IMG/VR virus record: IMGVR_UViG_3300006919_014344 | Location: 1 to 20,360 of that record | From: a virus | Reading direction: 5' to 3' (one strand) | Length of the DNA stretch: 20,360 nt | Shown here: piece after piece, positions 5,062 through 13,124 of the stretch | Numbering within the stretch: position 1 is the stretch's first letter | How the letters are laid out: each line of letters begins with the position of its first letter | Made by a program: the position numbers and the translations under genes | The notes under the pieces: generated by a model | Seen by the model: the letters and a program-made list of their open reading frames with translations, nothing else | What the model was told of the DNA's origin: nothing | Databases searched by the model: none

Positions 5062-5790
5062 ATGACTAGTAACCCACCTTCCTCTAAAGTTTTTTTAGCT
5101 ACCCCTTGTTATGGAGGAATGGTGTGTCAAGAATTCCTTCAAAGTGTATTGAAAATGCTTTACACATGCATGGTAAATAAGGTCGGCCTTCAGGTATTCA
5201 CTATTGGGAATGAAAGTTTAATTACACGAGGGAGGAATCAACTTGTGGCAGAATTTATGGCCTCAGATTGCTCTCATTTAATGTTTATTGATGCCGATAT
5301 AGAGTTTGATCCAGATGACGTATTAAAATTAATATCGCACGATAAGCCTATAGTTGTAGGAGCTTACCCGCTCAAGATTGAACCGATTAGTTACGTTATA
5401 AATACGGTTTCTGGAGAGCCAGAAAAAAATAAAAATTTAATTGAAGTCAAAGATGCGGGTACTGGGTTTATGATGATCAGAAGGGACGCTATAGAGTCAA
5501 TGCAGAAATCCTACCCAGAGCTTCATTATACGGGGGATTTAGCGGGAGATAGCTTCAGGCAGGACTTAATAGGTAAAGAAGATCATAAGGAAAAACTAAA
5601 GCAAAACCTATACAGCTTATTTGATACCTCTCACGACAAGGACGCGAATAACGCTTACCTATCAGAAGACTATACTTTTTGCAGGAGATGGCAAAGAATT
5701 AATGGTAAGATATGGTTAGATAGCACTATCAATCTTAATCATATTGGAAGAAAAATATACAAGGGCAATGTTTCTAAGATGTTTGAGTGA
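5062..5790 (+). CDS. GT-A type glycosyltransferase
   Basis: Soluble 242-residue enzyme expected to move a sugar from a nucleotide-sugar to an unknown acceptor. It opens with a beta strand and loop KVFLATPCYGG (9-19), typical of GT-A enzymes common in large phages, followed by SLITRGRNQLVAEFMAS (52-68) and the metal-binding DXD in LMFIDADIEFDPDDV (73-87, Asp77-Ala-Asp79). GAYPLK and GTGFMMIRRDAIE are further family-like stretches. A late region, DYTFCRRW, matches the position of the catalytic or acceptor-side acidic motif of GT2-like enzymes. The stop codon overlaps the GTG of the next gene (GTGA). Start at ATG is favoured by the TATAAT just upstream. Donor and acceptor unknown. Confidence 0.82.
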   Translation: MTSNPPSSKVFLATPCYGGMVCQEFLQSVLKMLYTCMVNKVGLQVFTIGNESLITRGRNQLVAEFMASDCSHLMFIDADIEFDPDDVLKLISHDKPIVVGAYPLKIEPISYVINTVSGEPEKNKNLIEVKDAGTGFMMIRRDAIESMQKSYPELHYTGDLAGDSFRQDLIGKEDHKEKLKQNLYSLFDTSHDKDANNAYLSEDYTFCRRWQRINGKIWLDSTINLNHIGRKIYKGNVSKMFE

Positions 5791-6404
5791 AGAATAATAT
5801 AATAGGAATATCAGGTGTGGCTGGCTCTGGTAAGGATTTATTCTATGAATTACTATCAGAAGAAGTGAAATGCAAAAGATTCTCCCTTGGAGACGAATTA
5901 AAAAAGGAGATGCGGTCTTATTGTATTGATAATTTTTCTATTGACCCATTAATTTGCTCTCGCAATGAAAAAAATCTAATAAGAAAGTGTTTAGTGTCCC
6001 ATGCGTCGATTAAAAGGCAGCTAACTGAAGGTAGGTATTGGCTAGAAAAAGTAGACCCTCAAATCAAGAGCCACATTTTTGAACAATTATTAACACACCA
6101 TGAGATACGTGAGTACTCATGCATTACCGATATTAGGTATAGTCAGTACAAGAACGATGAGGTTTCATGGTTAAAAAATGAACTAGGGGGTATATTAGTT
6201 CATATTTCACAATTTAAAATTATTAATTCAAAAAAAATATTTGTACCCCCAGCTAATGAGGATGAAGCATCCCAAGATGGTACACTAAAAAAACAAGCTG
6301 ACTATACCTACGAATGTCAGTTTGTAGAAGGCTCATCGGAGCATGTTAGAAAAACACTTAAACAGGGAATGATAAAAGATTTTTTACGATGTATAAAAAA
6401 ATAG
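5787..6404 (+). CDS. deoxynucleoside monophosphate kinase-like P-loop protein
   Basis: A 205-residue P-loop protein. Walker A is GVAGSGKD (10-17), near the N-terminus and followed by a lid/helix arrangement (FSLGDELKKEMRSYC) as in T4 gp1-type deoxynucleotide kinases. ITDIRYSQYKNDEVSWLK fits the Walker B-like Asp-Arg strand of that family (often T/SDVRFxNE). Such enzymes phosphorylate dNMPs to dNDPs for phage DNA synthesis, which fits dCMP deaminase and ribonucleotide reductase in the same window. The start is a GTG overlapping the preceding stop (GTGA), and there is no Shine-Dalgarno sequence. Substrate preference cannot be read, and phosphorylation of modified nucleotides is possible. Confidence 0.75.
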   Translation: MKNNIIGISGVAGSGKDLFYELLSEEVKCKRFSLGDELKKEMRSYCIDNFSIDPLICSRNEKNLIRKCLVSHASIKRQLTEGRYWLEKVDPQIKSHIFEQLLTHHEIREYSCITDIRYSQYKNDEVSWLKNELGGILVHISQFKIINSKKIFVPPANEDEASQDGTLKKQADYTYECQFVEGSSEHVRKTLKQGMIKDFLRCIKK

Positions 6405-6405
6405 T

Positions 6406-6434
6406 TTGACAGCCGTTCAATTTTTTACTATTCT
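6406..6434 (+). promoter_or_regulatory. promoter before the acidic-tail protein
   Basis: Consensus TTGACA (6406-6411), 17 bp, TATTCT (6429-6434). Predicted transcription start near 6441, two bases before ATG 6443, which excludes the in-frame TTG at 6434 as start and makes the mRNA leaderless. Confidence 0.7.
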
Positions 6435-6442
6435 TGATAATC

Positions 6443-6751
6443 ATGAGTGATTCAAATCAAAATTCAAAGGGCGGCGATTGGTCGAAACGTGAGATCGGAG
6501 CTTTATGGTTAAGAAAAAGCGCTTCGGGCAACAAGTACCTCTCAGGCCACATTACTTCAGGGGAAGACGGCGAAATTGAAGAAACTAAGGAGAGGGTTAT
6601 TGTTTTCGCTAATAAAGATAAGAAAAGCGATAAAGCCCCCGATTACAGAATCTACAGATCGGAGCCAAAGCAGGTCACTGAGACGGTTTCTAGTGAAGCT
6701 CAAACCTCCACTGACACTCAGCCTGAAGAAGATGACCTAGACGTTCTGTAA
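6443..6751 (+). CDS. small protein with acidic C-terminal tail, possibly ssDNA-binding
   Basis: A 102-residue soluble protein. The N-terminal half (WSKREIGALWLRKSASGNKY, then LSGHI, then ERVIVFANKDKKSDKAPDYRIY) resembles the DUF736-like small beta proteins found in phages and plasmids. The second half is low-complexity and acidic, ending EEDDLDVL. An acidic tail with a hydrophobic tip is how single-stranded DNA-binding proteins recruit partners, so an SSB-like role is a fair hypothesis, but no OB-fold can be shown by eye. ATG 6443 is chosen over TTG 6434 because the -10 box covers 6429-6434. It has its own strong promoter, consistent with high expression, and the next gene follows by one base. 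Confidence 0.72.
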   Translation: MSDSNQNSKGGDWSKREIGALWLRKSASGNKYLSGHITSGEDGEIEETKERVIVFANKDKKSDKAPDYRIYRSEPKQVTETVSSEAQTSTDTQPEEDDLDVL

Positions 6752-6752
6752 A

Positions 6753-7838
6753 GTGAGCTTTTCTCTAAATCTTCCATTAAATTCAGTCTCTTTTGGGCAA
6801 GTATCTACCTTGCTCATGAGAGGCTTTTTTAAGAAAAATCTTCACCCATGTCTTTTCCCTATAAGCGGTAGGATTGACATGTCTTCAGTTGGTGAAGATA
6901 AGCCATTTTTTGATTATATATCCAAATGCGCTTCTAAAGCGAATAAAGAGCACAGCAGGAATATACCGACGTTTAAATTATGGCATCTTAATTCTGGTAT
7001 AGACTCATTCTCTAAAGTAAATAATCTTCTTACATTTTATGAATTAGACCAGCCAACATCTTCGGAAATCAATACCGCACGAAATGCGGATAAATTATTT
7101 TTCACTAATAAATTCACGCAAAATATATTTAATCAATACGGGGTAGAAAGCACTATAATCCCCTTGGCTTTTGATAGGTATAGTTTTAAGAGGGTGAAAA
7201 AGAAGTTCTTTGAGGATGATAGAATAGTCTTTAACCTTTGCGGTAAATTCGAAAAAAGAAAGCATCACGAAAAAATTATAAAAGCTTGGCTTAATAAGTT
7301 CGGCAATGATAAAAAATACTACCTACAATGCTCGCTGTATAATTCTTTCATAGACGAAAAGAGAAATAGAGATAATTTCGTAAGGGCTGTTGGTGGTAAA
7401 AGCTATTCCAACGTGCAGTTCCTTGGACATATGCCAACTAATGATTTATATAATGATTATTTAAATTCTTCAAATATTATCATAGGTATGTCAGGTGGTG
7501 AAGGCTGGGGGTTACCAGAATTTCAATCACTAGCTTTAGGCAAACATGGTGTCATCTTGAATGCTCACGCTTATCAAGAGTGGGCTACTCCAGAAAACAG
7601 CGTACTTGTTGAACCTTCTGGTAAAACAGAAGTCTATGACGGGGTATTTTTCCACCCTAACCAAGAATGGAATCAAGGCAATATTTTCGACTTTGATGAG
7701 GATGACTTTATTTCTGGGTGTGAGGAAGCTATAAAAAGAGTAGAAGCGGAAAAGACTAACAATGAAGGCTTGAAAATTCAAGAAGATTTTTCACTAGAGA
7801 AAACTTTAGATAAGCTCCTGCCACTCATCGATGACTAA
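6753..7838 (+). CDS. GT-B glycosyltransferase (GT4-like)
   Basis: A 361-residue glycosyltransferase of the GT-B fold. The C-terminal Rossmann domain is clear: strand RIVFNLCGKFEKRKHHEKII (157-176), the usual start of the GT4 nucleotide-binding domain, then VQFLGHMPTNDLYNDYLNSS (221-240), and the donor-binding motif GGEGWGLPEFQSLALGK (248-264) with the Glu-x7-Glu-like arrangement partly kept (Glu250 and Glu256). The N-terminal acceptor domain is divergent, although IPTFKLWHLN and NKFTQNIFNQYGV fit. The start is GTG at 6753, one base after the previous stop. Donor and acceptor are unknown. It lies between a possible DNA-binding protein and two further glycan genes. Confidence 0.83.
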   Translation: MSFSLNLPLNSVSFGQVSTLLMRGFFKKNLHPCLFPISGRIDMSSVGEDKPFFDYISKCASKANKEHSRNIPTFKLWHLNSGIDSFSKVNNLLTFYELDQPTSSEINTARNADKLFFTNKFTQNIFNQYGVESTIIPLAFDRYSFKRVKKKFFEDDRIVFNLCGKFEKRKHHEKIIKAWLNKFGNDKKYYLQCSLYNSFIDEKRNRDNFVRAVGGKSYSNVQFLGHMPTNDLYNDYLNSSNIIIGMSGGEGWGLPEFQSLALGKHGVILNAHAYQEWATPENSVLVEPSGKTEVYDGVFFHPNQEWNQGNIFDFDEDDFISGCEEAIKRVEAEKTNNEGLKIQEDFSLEKTLDKLLPLIDD

Positions 7839-7840
7839 AA

Positions 7841-8245
7841 ATGCCCACTTATATCTACCAGCATCCCAAGACTAATGAGATTGTAGAAGTTAGTCAAAAA
7901 ATTTCAGAAGCTCACGAGTACACCGACGGTCAAGGCGTTCAATGGAATAGGGTGTTCACCGTCCCTTACGCCAGTATACCTAATATGACTAGGATTGAAG
8001 CTGGGTCAGAGCAAGATTTCATGAAAAGAACTGAAGGTTTTGATGGTACTATGGGCGATTTAATGGATTTATCAAAAGATTTAAGTAATAAAAGAATCGA
8101 AGAAAGAGGGGATGGCACGGATAATGTCAAACAAAAATTCTTCAAAGATTACTCTAAAGATAGAAACGGGCTAAAACACCTAGACGATAAACCTGCGGTA
8201 GACCCCAAGTATAAACCTAATTCTGACGGGGTAATAGAAATATGA
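7841..8245 (+). CDS. small phage protein with FmdB-like N-terminus lacking zinc cysteines
   Basis: A 134-residue hydrophilic protein. The opening MPTYIYQHPKTNEIVEVSQ and the later WNRVFTVPYASI resemble FmdB-type zinc-ribbon proteins and their phage relatives (MPTYxYxC). The cysteines that hold zinc in FmdB are absent; no cysteine occurs at all. The C-terminal half is charged and probably flexible (RIEERGDGTDNVKQKFFKDY). It starts two bases after the GT-B gene, and its stop overlaps the next ATG (ATGA). The function is unknown. In other large phages such small proteins lie among glycosyltransferase or structural genes, so context does not settle it. Confidence 0.7.
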   Translation: MPTYIYQHPKTNEIVEVSQKISEAHEYTDGQGVQWNRVFTVPYASIPNMTRIEAGSEQDFMKRTEGFDGTMGDLMDLSKDLSNKRIEERGDGTDNVKQKFFKDYSKDRNGLKHLDDKPAVDPKYKPNSDGVIEI

Positions 8246-9507
8246 GATTTTCTATCTTCACCCCCTCGCATAATCTCAAAAGAATTGATCGCACTATAGA
8301 CAGTGTAGCCAATCAATCCTTTAAAGATTTTGAATGGGTAATCTGCCTTAATAACGAAGCTTTAACTCAGGATGTAGAGTTAGAAGCCAAGTTAATGGAT
8401 AAAGGAATTAATTATAAAATATTAAAATGGGAAGGTGATACCGATAAGATTGGAGCTCTTAAAAAATTTTGCTGCACTAACTCATCTGGAGAATTATTAT
8501 TAGAATTGGATCACGATGACGAATTATCTCCCGACTGTTTAGAAGAGATAAATAAAGCTCACGATGAACAAAATGCTGATTTTTATTACTCTGACGATAT
8601 AGACATAGTAGAAGAAACGGGCAAATCAATCGCACCTTACTCAGAGGACGGAGGGTGGAAATATTACACTTGCTCGCGCTCAGGAATGACGGCAACAAGC
8701 GCATTCCCGCCCAATCCCTTAAGTTTTGGTTATATATGGTACGCTCCTAATCATGTTAGAGTTTGGAGGAAGGAATTTTATGAGAGAATAGGTGGGCATG
8801 ATGAAAGCATGGATGTGTTGGATGACCACGACTTGCTATGTAGGACTTACATTGAAGGCAAGGTCCATCATATAGGAAAACCCCTATATATTTATTGGAG
8901 GCATAATGAAAATACTTGTTATGGAGAAAAGAATGCTAAGATTCAAGAATTAACAAAGCAACTCCATGATAAATACATTCAAGGTTTGACAGTAAAGTGG
9001 AGCAACTTAAACGACCTAAAAAAAGTAGATTTGTGCTGTCATCAATACAAGGCTGAAGGGTTTATCGGGGTGGATGGTTACCCTTACCCTAATGTAGATG
9101 TTGTATGCGATCTCGATGAGCCTAACTGGCCCTTTGAAGACGGTAGCGTGGGAGTGTTTAGATTGCAAGATGCACTTGAGCACTTAAAAAACCCGATCCA
9201 AACCATGAAAGAGATTTATCGGTGTCTAGCACCGAACGGCTGGGCTCTTATAAATGTCCCCAACACTGATGGTAGAGGGGCATTTCAAGACCCTACTCAT
9301 GTTTCATTTTGGAATAGTAACAGCTTTTGGTACTACACTAAATCCGCTCAGGCTCAATTCATTAATACCCCAGTTAAATTTAAATTAGCTCGAATTGAAA
9401 ATTATTATCCTTCAGATTTTCACAAAATGCACTGGATTGAATACACAAAAGCTCATTTAATGAAACTAGAAGACGGTGTTATACCCGCTGGCGGAAGAGA
9501 AATCTAA
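8242..9507 (+). CDS. GT2 glycosyltransferase fused to a SAM-dependent methyltransferase
   Basis: A two-domain protein of 421 residues. Residues 1 to about 225 form a GT2 (GT-A) domain: FSIFTPSHNLKRIDRTIDSV (3-22), SFKDFEWVICLNN (26-38), the metal-binding ELDHDDE (88-94), YSDDIDI (116-122) and the late GGHDESMDVLDDHDLLCR (184-201). Residues about 260-400 look like a class I methyltransferase: GFIGVDGY (273-280, the acidic residue that binds SAM ribose), WPFEDGSVGVFRLQDALEHL (296-315) and the motif around IYRCLAPNGWALINVP (325-340). The glycine-rich SAM loop before it is not recognisable (KVDLCCHQYKAEG), so the methyltransferase may be divergent. The fusion suggests that a sugar is added and the sugar or acceptor then methylated. 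Acceptor unknown. Confidence 0.83.
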   Translation: MRFSIFTPSHNLKRIDRTIDSVANQSFKDFEWVICLNNEALTQDVELEAKLMDKGINYKILKWEGDTDKIGALKKFCCTNSSGELLLELDHDDELSPDCLEEINKAHDEQNADFYYSDDIDIVEETGKSIAPYSEDGGWKYYTCSRSGMTATSAFPPNPLSFGYIWYAPNHVRVWRKEFYERIGGHDESMDVLDDHDLLCRTYIEGKVHHIGKPLYIYWRHNENTCYGEKNAKIQELTKQLHDKYIQGLTVKWSNLNDLKKVDLCCHQYKAEGFIGVDGYPYPNVDVVCDLDEPNWPFEDGSVGVFRLQDALEHLKNPIQTMKEIYRCLAPNGWALINVPNTDGRGAFQDPTHVSFWNSNSFWYYTKSAQAQFINTPVKFKLARIENYYPSDFHKMHWIEYTKAHLMKLEDGVIPAGGREI

Positions 9508-9530
9508 CGCTCTTACACTTATTTTTTTTC

Positions 9531-9576
9531 TTGGGAAACTATTTTTCCCAAATAGCAAATTTTACTTTATTTGCCT
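9531..9576 (+). promoter_or_regulatory. two hairpins before the nrdA promoter
   Basis: A perfect 8-bp stem (TTGGGAAA 9531-9538 with TTTCCCAA 9544-9551) follows a run of eight T, and a 6-bp stem (GCAAAT 9555-9560 with ATTTGC 9569-9574) overlaps the nrdA -35. The T-run is on the wrong side for a normal terminator of the upstream gene. A regulatory role is equally possible. Confidence 0.4.
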
Positions 9577-9599
9577 CAAAAAAAATGTAAATATATACA
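9571..9599 (+). promoter_or_regulatory. promoter of nrdA-nrdB
   Basis: TTGCCT (9571-9576), 17-bp spacer including an A8 run, TATACA (9594-9599). The predicted start is near 9606, giving a leader of about 5 nt before ATG 9612. Confidence 0.55.
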
Positions 9600-9611
9600 G
9601 ACTCTACAAGA

Positions 9612-12053
9612 ATGAAAATGAAATCTTCAAACCTGCAAGTTAAAAAAAGAAATGGAAGACTAGAAAATTTAGATATTTCTAAGATTAATACCTGCGCTGA
9701 GAGAGCGTGTGAAGATTTAGATAATGTTTCCCCTAGTGAGGTTGTATTAGACGCTCACGTACAACTTTATGATAAAATTACCACAAAAGAAATTGATCAG
9801 GCTCTCATTATGTCGGCTAGACAAAAAATGGAAAAAGAGCCTAATTATTCCTTTGTGGCTGCGAGGCTTTTACTTGGAAATATCCATAAAGAGGTTTTTG
9901 GCAGTAGCGTAGATAAAGACGCTTTTGATAATCAATACAGACTCTCATTCATTCAGAACATCAAGCTTCTCGTGAAGGAAGGGATTCTAGATAAAAGATT
10001 ATTAGATTTTGATTTAAAAAGATTATCTGACTCATTAGATTTAGGGAGAGACTACAAATTTAAATATCTAGGCTTGCAAATTTTGCATGATAGATATTTT
10101 CATAAAATTAATGATAGAAGACTTGAATCGCCGCAGTCTTTCTGGATGAGAGTGGCGATGGGTTTAGCTATTGATGAGGAGAATAAAAATGAAAAGGCTA
10201 TTGAATTCTATAATACAATTTCTAAATTTTTGCTTTGTTGCTCTACTCCTACTCTGTTTAATAGTGGTAGTACTCATAGCCAGCTTTCCAGTTGTTACCT
10301 TAACACTTTTGATGATTCTATCGATGGAATTTTCGAGGGCGCTTGGCAGGAAGCTAGAAAGTCCAAATACGCTGGAGGCTTAGGGTTTGATGTTTCAAAT
10401 TTCAGGTCTTCTGGCTCACATATTAAAGGTACTAACGGGACTTCCAGTGGACTAGTTCCTTGGTTAAAGATTTATAATGATCTTTTGGTTGCAGTGAACC
10501 AAGGTGGTAAGCGTCCTGGTGCAGGGTGTGCTTACCTTGAGCCTTGGCATTTGGATATAGAAGATTTCTTAGAGCTTAAGAAAAATACTGGGGATGAGCG
10601 TAGACGTTGCCACGATCTAAATACGGCTAATTGGTTAAGCAATCTTTTTTTAGAGCATGTTAAACAGGGTAAGGATTGGTATTTATTTTCACCTTCTGAT
10701 GTAAGCGATTTACATGAGCTTTACGGTGAAAAGTTTGACAAAAAATATAAAAAATACTGCAAGATGGCAGACCTAGGAGAAATTTCCAACTTCAAAGTGG
10801 TCAAAGCTAAGGACTTATGGAAAAAAATGCTTAGAGTTCTCTTTGAAACAGGCCACCCTTGGATGACATTTAAAGATAACTCAAACATGAGGTATTCCAA
10901 TTCTCACGAAGGGGTAATTCATAGTTCTAATTTATGTACAGAAATATTCTTACATACAAAACCCTCTCGTTTTGAGGAGGGGCAAAAAACTGAAGTGGGA
11001 GAAACTGCGGTATGCAATTTAAGCTCTGTCAACTTAAAGGAGCATATTGGAAGCGATGGTAAATTGGACTTCAATCTATTAGCATCTACTATTGAGGTCC
11101 AAATGAGGATGTTAGACAATGTTATTGATTTAAACTTTTATCCTACACTAGAAGCTGAAAACTCTAACTTAAAACATAGACCTGTTGGCGCGGGATCAAT
11201 GGGGTGGCATGATGTCTTTCATGCCTACGGTTTAGATTATTCCTCTGATGAAGCGGTAAAACTATCGGATGAGCTTTATGAATTCATCTCTTTTCATTGC
11301 ATATTAAATTCTAGTAAAATCGCTGGCGAAAAAGGACCATACTCCACTTACAAAGGGTCTTTATGGAGTGAGGATATCTTACCCGTTGATACTTACAAAA
11401 ATCTTATGGCGTACATGGGGCAAAAACCCATACTTCACAGAGGTAGAAAATATACGCCTGAGTTAGATTGGAAAGAAGTTCGTTCTTCCATATCCACAAA
11501 TGGGATGAGAAATAGTAACACTATGGCTATTGCACCCACTGCAACCATTTCCTATATCCAAGGATGTTCACCATCCATCGATCCTGACTTTTCTACATTT
11601 TTTGTATATGAAAACAAGAGCGGAAACTTGTTTATAACGAATGAATGGTTCGTAAAAGAATGTAAAGAGTTGGGGATTTGGAACAATAAGTTCAGAGAGG
11701 CGCTTAAAATGGTTGATGGAGATGTTAATCTATTAAGTGATGAAGTTGTACCATCGGAATTGAAATGCAAATATAAAACCGCGTTTGATCAAGATCAATT
11801 TAAATTAGTAGACTGCGCTGCCGCTAGACAAAAGTGGATAGATATGGGACAATCCCTTAATCTTTTTAATAACTCTACATCTTTAAAGTATTTAAATGAT
11901 TTGTATTTCCATGCTAAAGATAGGGGTTTAAAAAGCACATACTATTTAAGAAATAAAAGCGCTAGTAAAATAGAAAAGTCTACTAGCACTCAAACTGAAC
12001 AGGAACCAAAGGCTTGCAGCATCCTTGATCCTGATTGTGAAAGCTGCCAATAA
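9612..12053 (+). CDS. nrdA: class I ribonucleoside-diphosphate reductase, large (alpha) subunit
   Basis: Reduces ribonucleoside diphosphates to deoxyribonucleotides, with NrdB supplying the radical. Residues about 8-95 form an ATP-cone (VKKRNGRLENLDISKI ... RLLLGNIHKEV), so overall activity regulation by ATP/dATP may be kept. The catalytic set is complete: Cys228 in SSCYL, Asn440-Leu-Cys442-Thr-Glu444 in SSNLCTEI, and Cys468 in AVCNLSSVNL. The radical-transfer tyrosine pair is Tyr777-Tyr778 in STYYLRN. The C-terminus carries a redox pair, DCESCQ (Cys809, Cys812), for thioredoxin or glutaredoxin, with an extra Cys802. At 813 residues it is slightly longer than E. coli NrdA (761). Residue Met3 could also be the start. 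nrdB follows after 12 bp, so the two are one operon. Confidence 0.96.
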   Translation: MKMKSSNLQVKKRNGRLENLDISKINTCAERACEDLDNVSPSEVVLDAHVQLYDKITTKEIDQALIMSARQKMEKEPNYSFVAARLLLGNIHKEVFGSSVDKDAFDNQYRLSFIQNIKLLVKEGILDKRLLDFDLKRLSDSLDLGRDYKFKYLGLQILHDRYFHKINDRRLESPQSFWMRVAMGLAIDEENKNEKAIEFYNTISKFLLCCSTPTLFNSGSTHSQLSSCYLNTFDDSIDGIFEGAWQEARKSKYAGGLGFDVSNFRSSGSHIKGTNGTSSGLVPWLKIYNDLLVAVNQGGKRPGAGCAYLEPWHLDIEDFLELKKNTGDERRRCHDLNTANWLSNLFLEHVKQGKDWYLFSPSDVSDLHELYGEKFDKKYKKYCKMADLGEISNFKVVKAKDLWKKMLRVLFETGHPWMTFKDNSNMRYSNSHEGVIHSSNLCTEIFLHTKPSRFEEGQKTEVGETAVCNLSSVNLKEHIGSDGKLDFNLLASTIEVQMRMLDNVIDLNFYPTLEAENSNLKHRPVGAGSMGWHDVFHAYGLDYSSDEAVKLSDELYEFISFHCILNSSKIAGEKGPYSTYKGSLWSEDILPVDTYKNLMAYMGQKPILHRGRKYTPELDWKEVRSSISTNGMRNSNTMAIAPTATISYIQGCSPSIDPDFSTFFVYENKSGNLFITNEWFVKECKELGIWNNKFREALKMVDGDVNLLSDEVVPSELKCKYKTAFDQDQFKLVDCAAARQKWIDMGQSLNLFNNSTSLKYLNDLYFHAKDRGLKSTYYLRNKSASKIEKSTSTQTEQEPKACSILDPDCESCQ

Positions 12054-12065
12054 GGATGGAATAAA

Positions 12066-13076
12066 ATGAGCAAGAATGGATTGTTATTAGGAGAAGAGAT
12101 TGCTGGCGTAAATCAAATTTTACCCCATAAACATCAGTTTGCTTGGGACTTGTTTCTCAAGGGCGTAGCTAACAACTGGTCACCCTCTGAAATTAATATG
12201 TCCGATGATGTTGATCAGTGGAAAAATGAATCATTGTCTACAGATGAAAAATTACTCGTTAAAAGATGTCTTGGCTTTTTTGCTGGAAGTGAGTCCTTGG
12301 TTGGCAATAATTTACTTCTTACTGTTGCGAGATGGGTAACTGACCCTGAGTGCCGTCAATACATTCTAAGACAAGCTTACGAAGAGTCCCTACACAACTG
12401 GACTGTTGTTACGTGCTGCGACAGTTATAGCCTGAAAGTGTCTGAAGTCTATGAAGCCTACACGAATATACCCTCGATCAAGGCAAAGGATGACTTCTTA
12501 ATGCAGATCACGACTAACGTTAACAGGCCCGACTTTTCGACTAAAACTGTAGAGGGTAAAAAAGAATTTTTAAGAAATTTAGTTTCTTATTATATTGTAT
12601 GCGAGGGAACCTTCTTCTTTAGCGGGTTTGCAATGCTCTTGGCGTTAGGTAGGCAAAATAAGCTACCTGGTTTATCAGATCAAATCAGGTATACGCTTAG
12701 GGATGAAAGTCTGCATATTCAATTTGGTACATACCTTATAAACACATTAAAAGAACAGTATCCGAATATTTGGACTAAAAAATTCGAAGAAGAAACTATT
12801 GAGCATATCAAAAAGGCTGTTGAGCTTGAAATTGCATACGCCCATGATGTTCTACCTAGAGGCATTTTAGGGCTAAACGCTGATATGTTTGTGGATTATA
12901 TGCAGTATATCGGTAATCGCAGATTAGAGGGTATAGGTATTGACTACAGATTTGAAAGCGATGAGAATCCTTTCCCTTGGCTTTCTGAGGTTGTTGACAC
13001 TGGTGCTATGACCAATTTCTTTGAAAGAAAAGTAAAAGATTATCAAAACTCAGGTGTTTTAGAGGATGATTTTTAG
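12066..13076 (+). CDS. nrdB: class I ribonucleotide reductase small (beta) subunit lacking the radical tyrosine
   Basis: Makes the oxidising metal cofactor for NrdA. All six metal ligands are in place: Glu76 (FFAGSESLVGN), Glu107 and His110 (AYEESLHNWTVV), Glu180 (VCEGTFFFSGF), Glu214 and His217 (LRDESLHIQFG). The first ligand is Glu rather than Asp, as in class Ic. The position four after His110, which is the radical Tyr122 in E. coli and Phe127 in Chlamydia, is Val114. The radical-transfer residues look kept: Trp38 (NNWSPSEI), Asp213 and Tyr326 in the C-terminal tail (KVKDYQNSG). So a tyrosyl-radical-free cofactor (Mn/Fe or Mn/Mn, as in classes Ic/Id) is inferred. It is one of the few genes with a Shine-Dalgarno-like AAGGATGGA before the ATG. 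Confidence 0.95.
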   Translation: MSKNGLLLGEEIAGVNQILPHKHQFAWDLFLKGVANNWSPSEINMSDDVDQWKNESLSTDEKLLVKRCLGFFAGSESLVGNNLLLTVARWVTDPECRQYILRQAYEESLHNWTVVTCCDSYSLKVSEVYEAYTNIPSIKAKDDFLMQITTNVNRPDFSTKTVEGKKEFLRNLVSYYIVCEGTFFFSGFAMLLALGRQNKLPGLSDQIRYTLRDESLHIQFGTYLINTLKEQYPNIWTKKFEEETIEHIKKAVELEIAYAHDVLPRGILGLNADMFVDYMQYIGNRRLEGIGIDYRFESDENPFPWLSEVVDTGAMTNFFERKVKDYQNSGVLEDDF

Positions 13077-13113
13077 AATAAATATTTTATAATAAATATT
13101 AAAAAAAAATGTG

Positions 13114-13119
13114 TATATA
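13114..13119 (+). promoter_or_regulatory. possible -10 box before the membrane/coiled-coil gene
   Basis: TATATA (or TATATT two bases on) after a run of nine A, ending five bases before ATG 13125. No -35 match. The upstream 24 bp contain the direct repeat AATAAATATT at 13077-13086 and 13091-13100. The layout resembles the nrdA promoter, an A-run then TGTnnATATA. Confidence 0.35.
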
Positions 13120-13124
13120 TTAAC

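Noticed and set aside
6434-6442. TTG at 6434 as start of the acidic-tail protein
   Set aside because: The -10 box covers 6429-6434, so the TTG would not be in the transcript; ATG 6443 is preferred.
10171-10383. Hydrophobic 70-codon frame inside nrdA
   Set aside because: It overlaps the catalytically important part of nrdA in another frame; its hydrophobicity is a by-product of the T-rich codons there.
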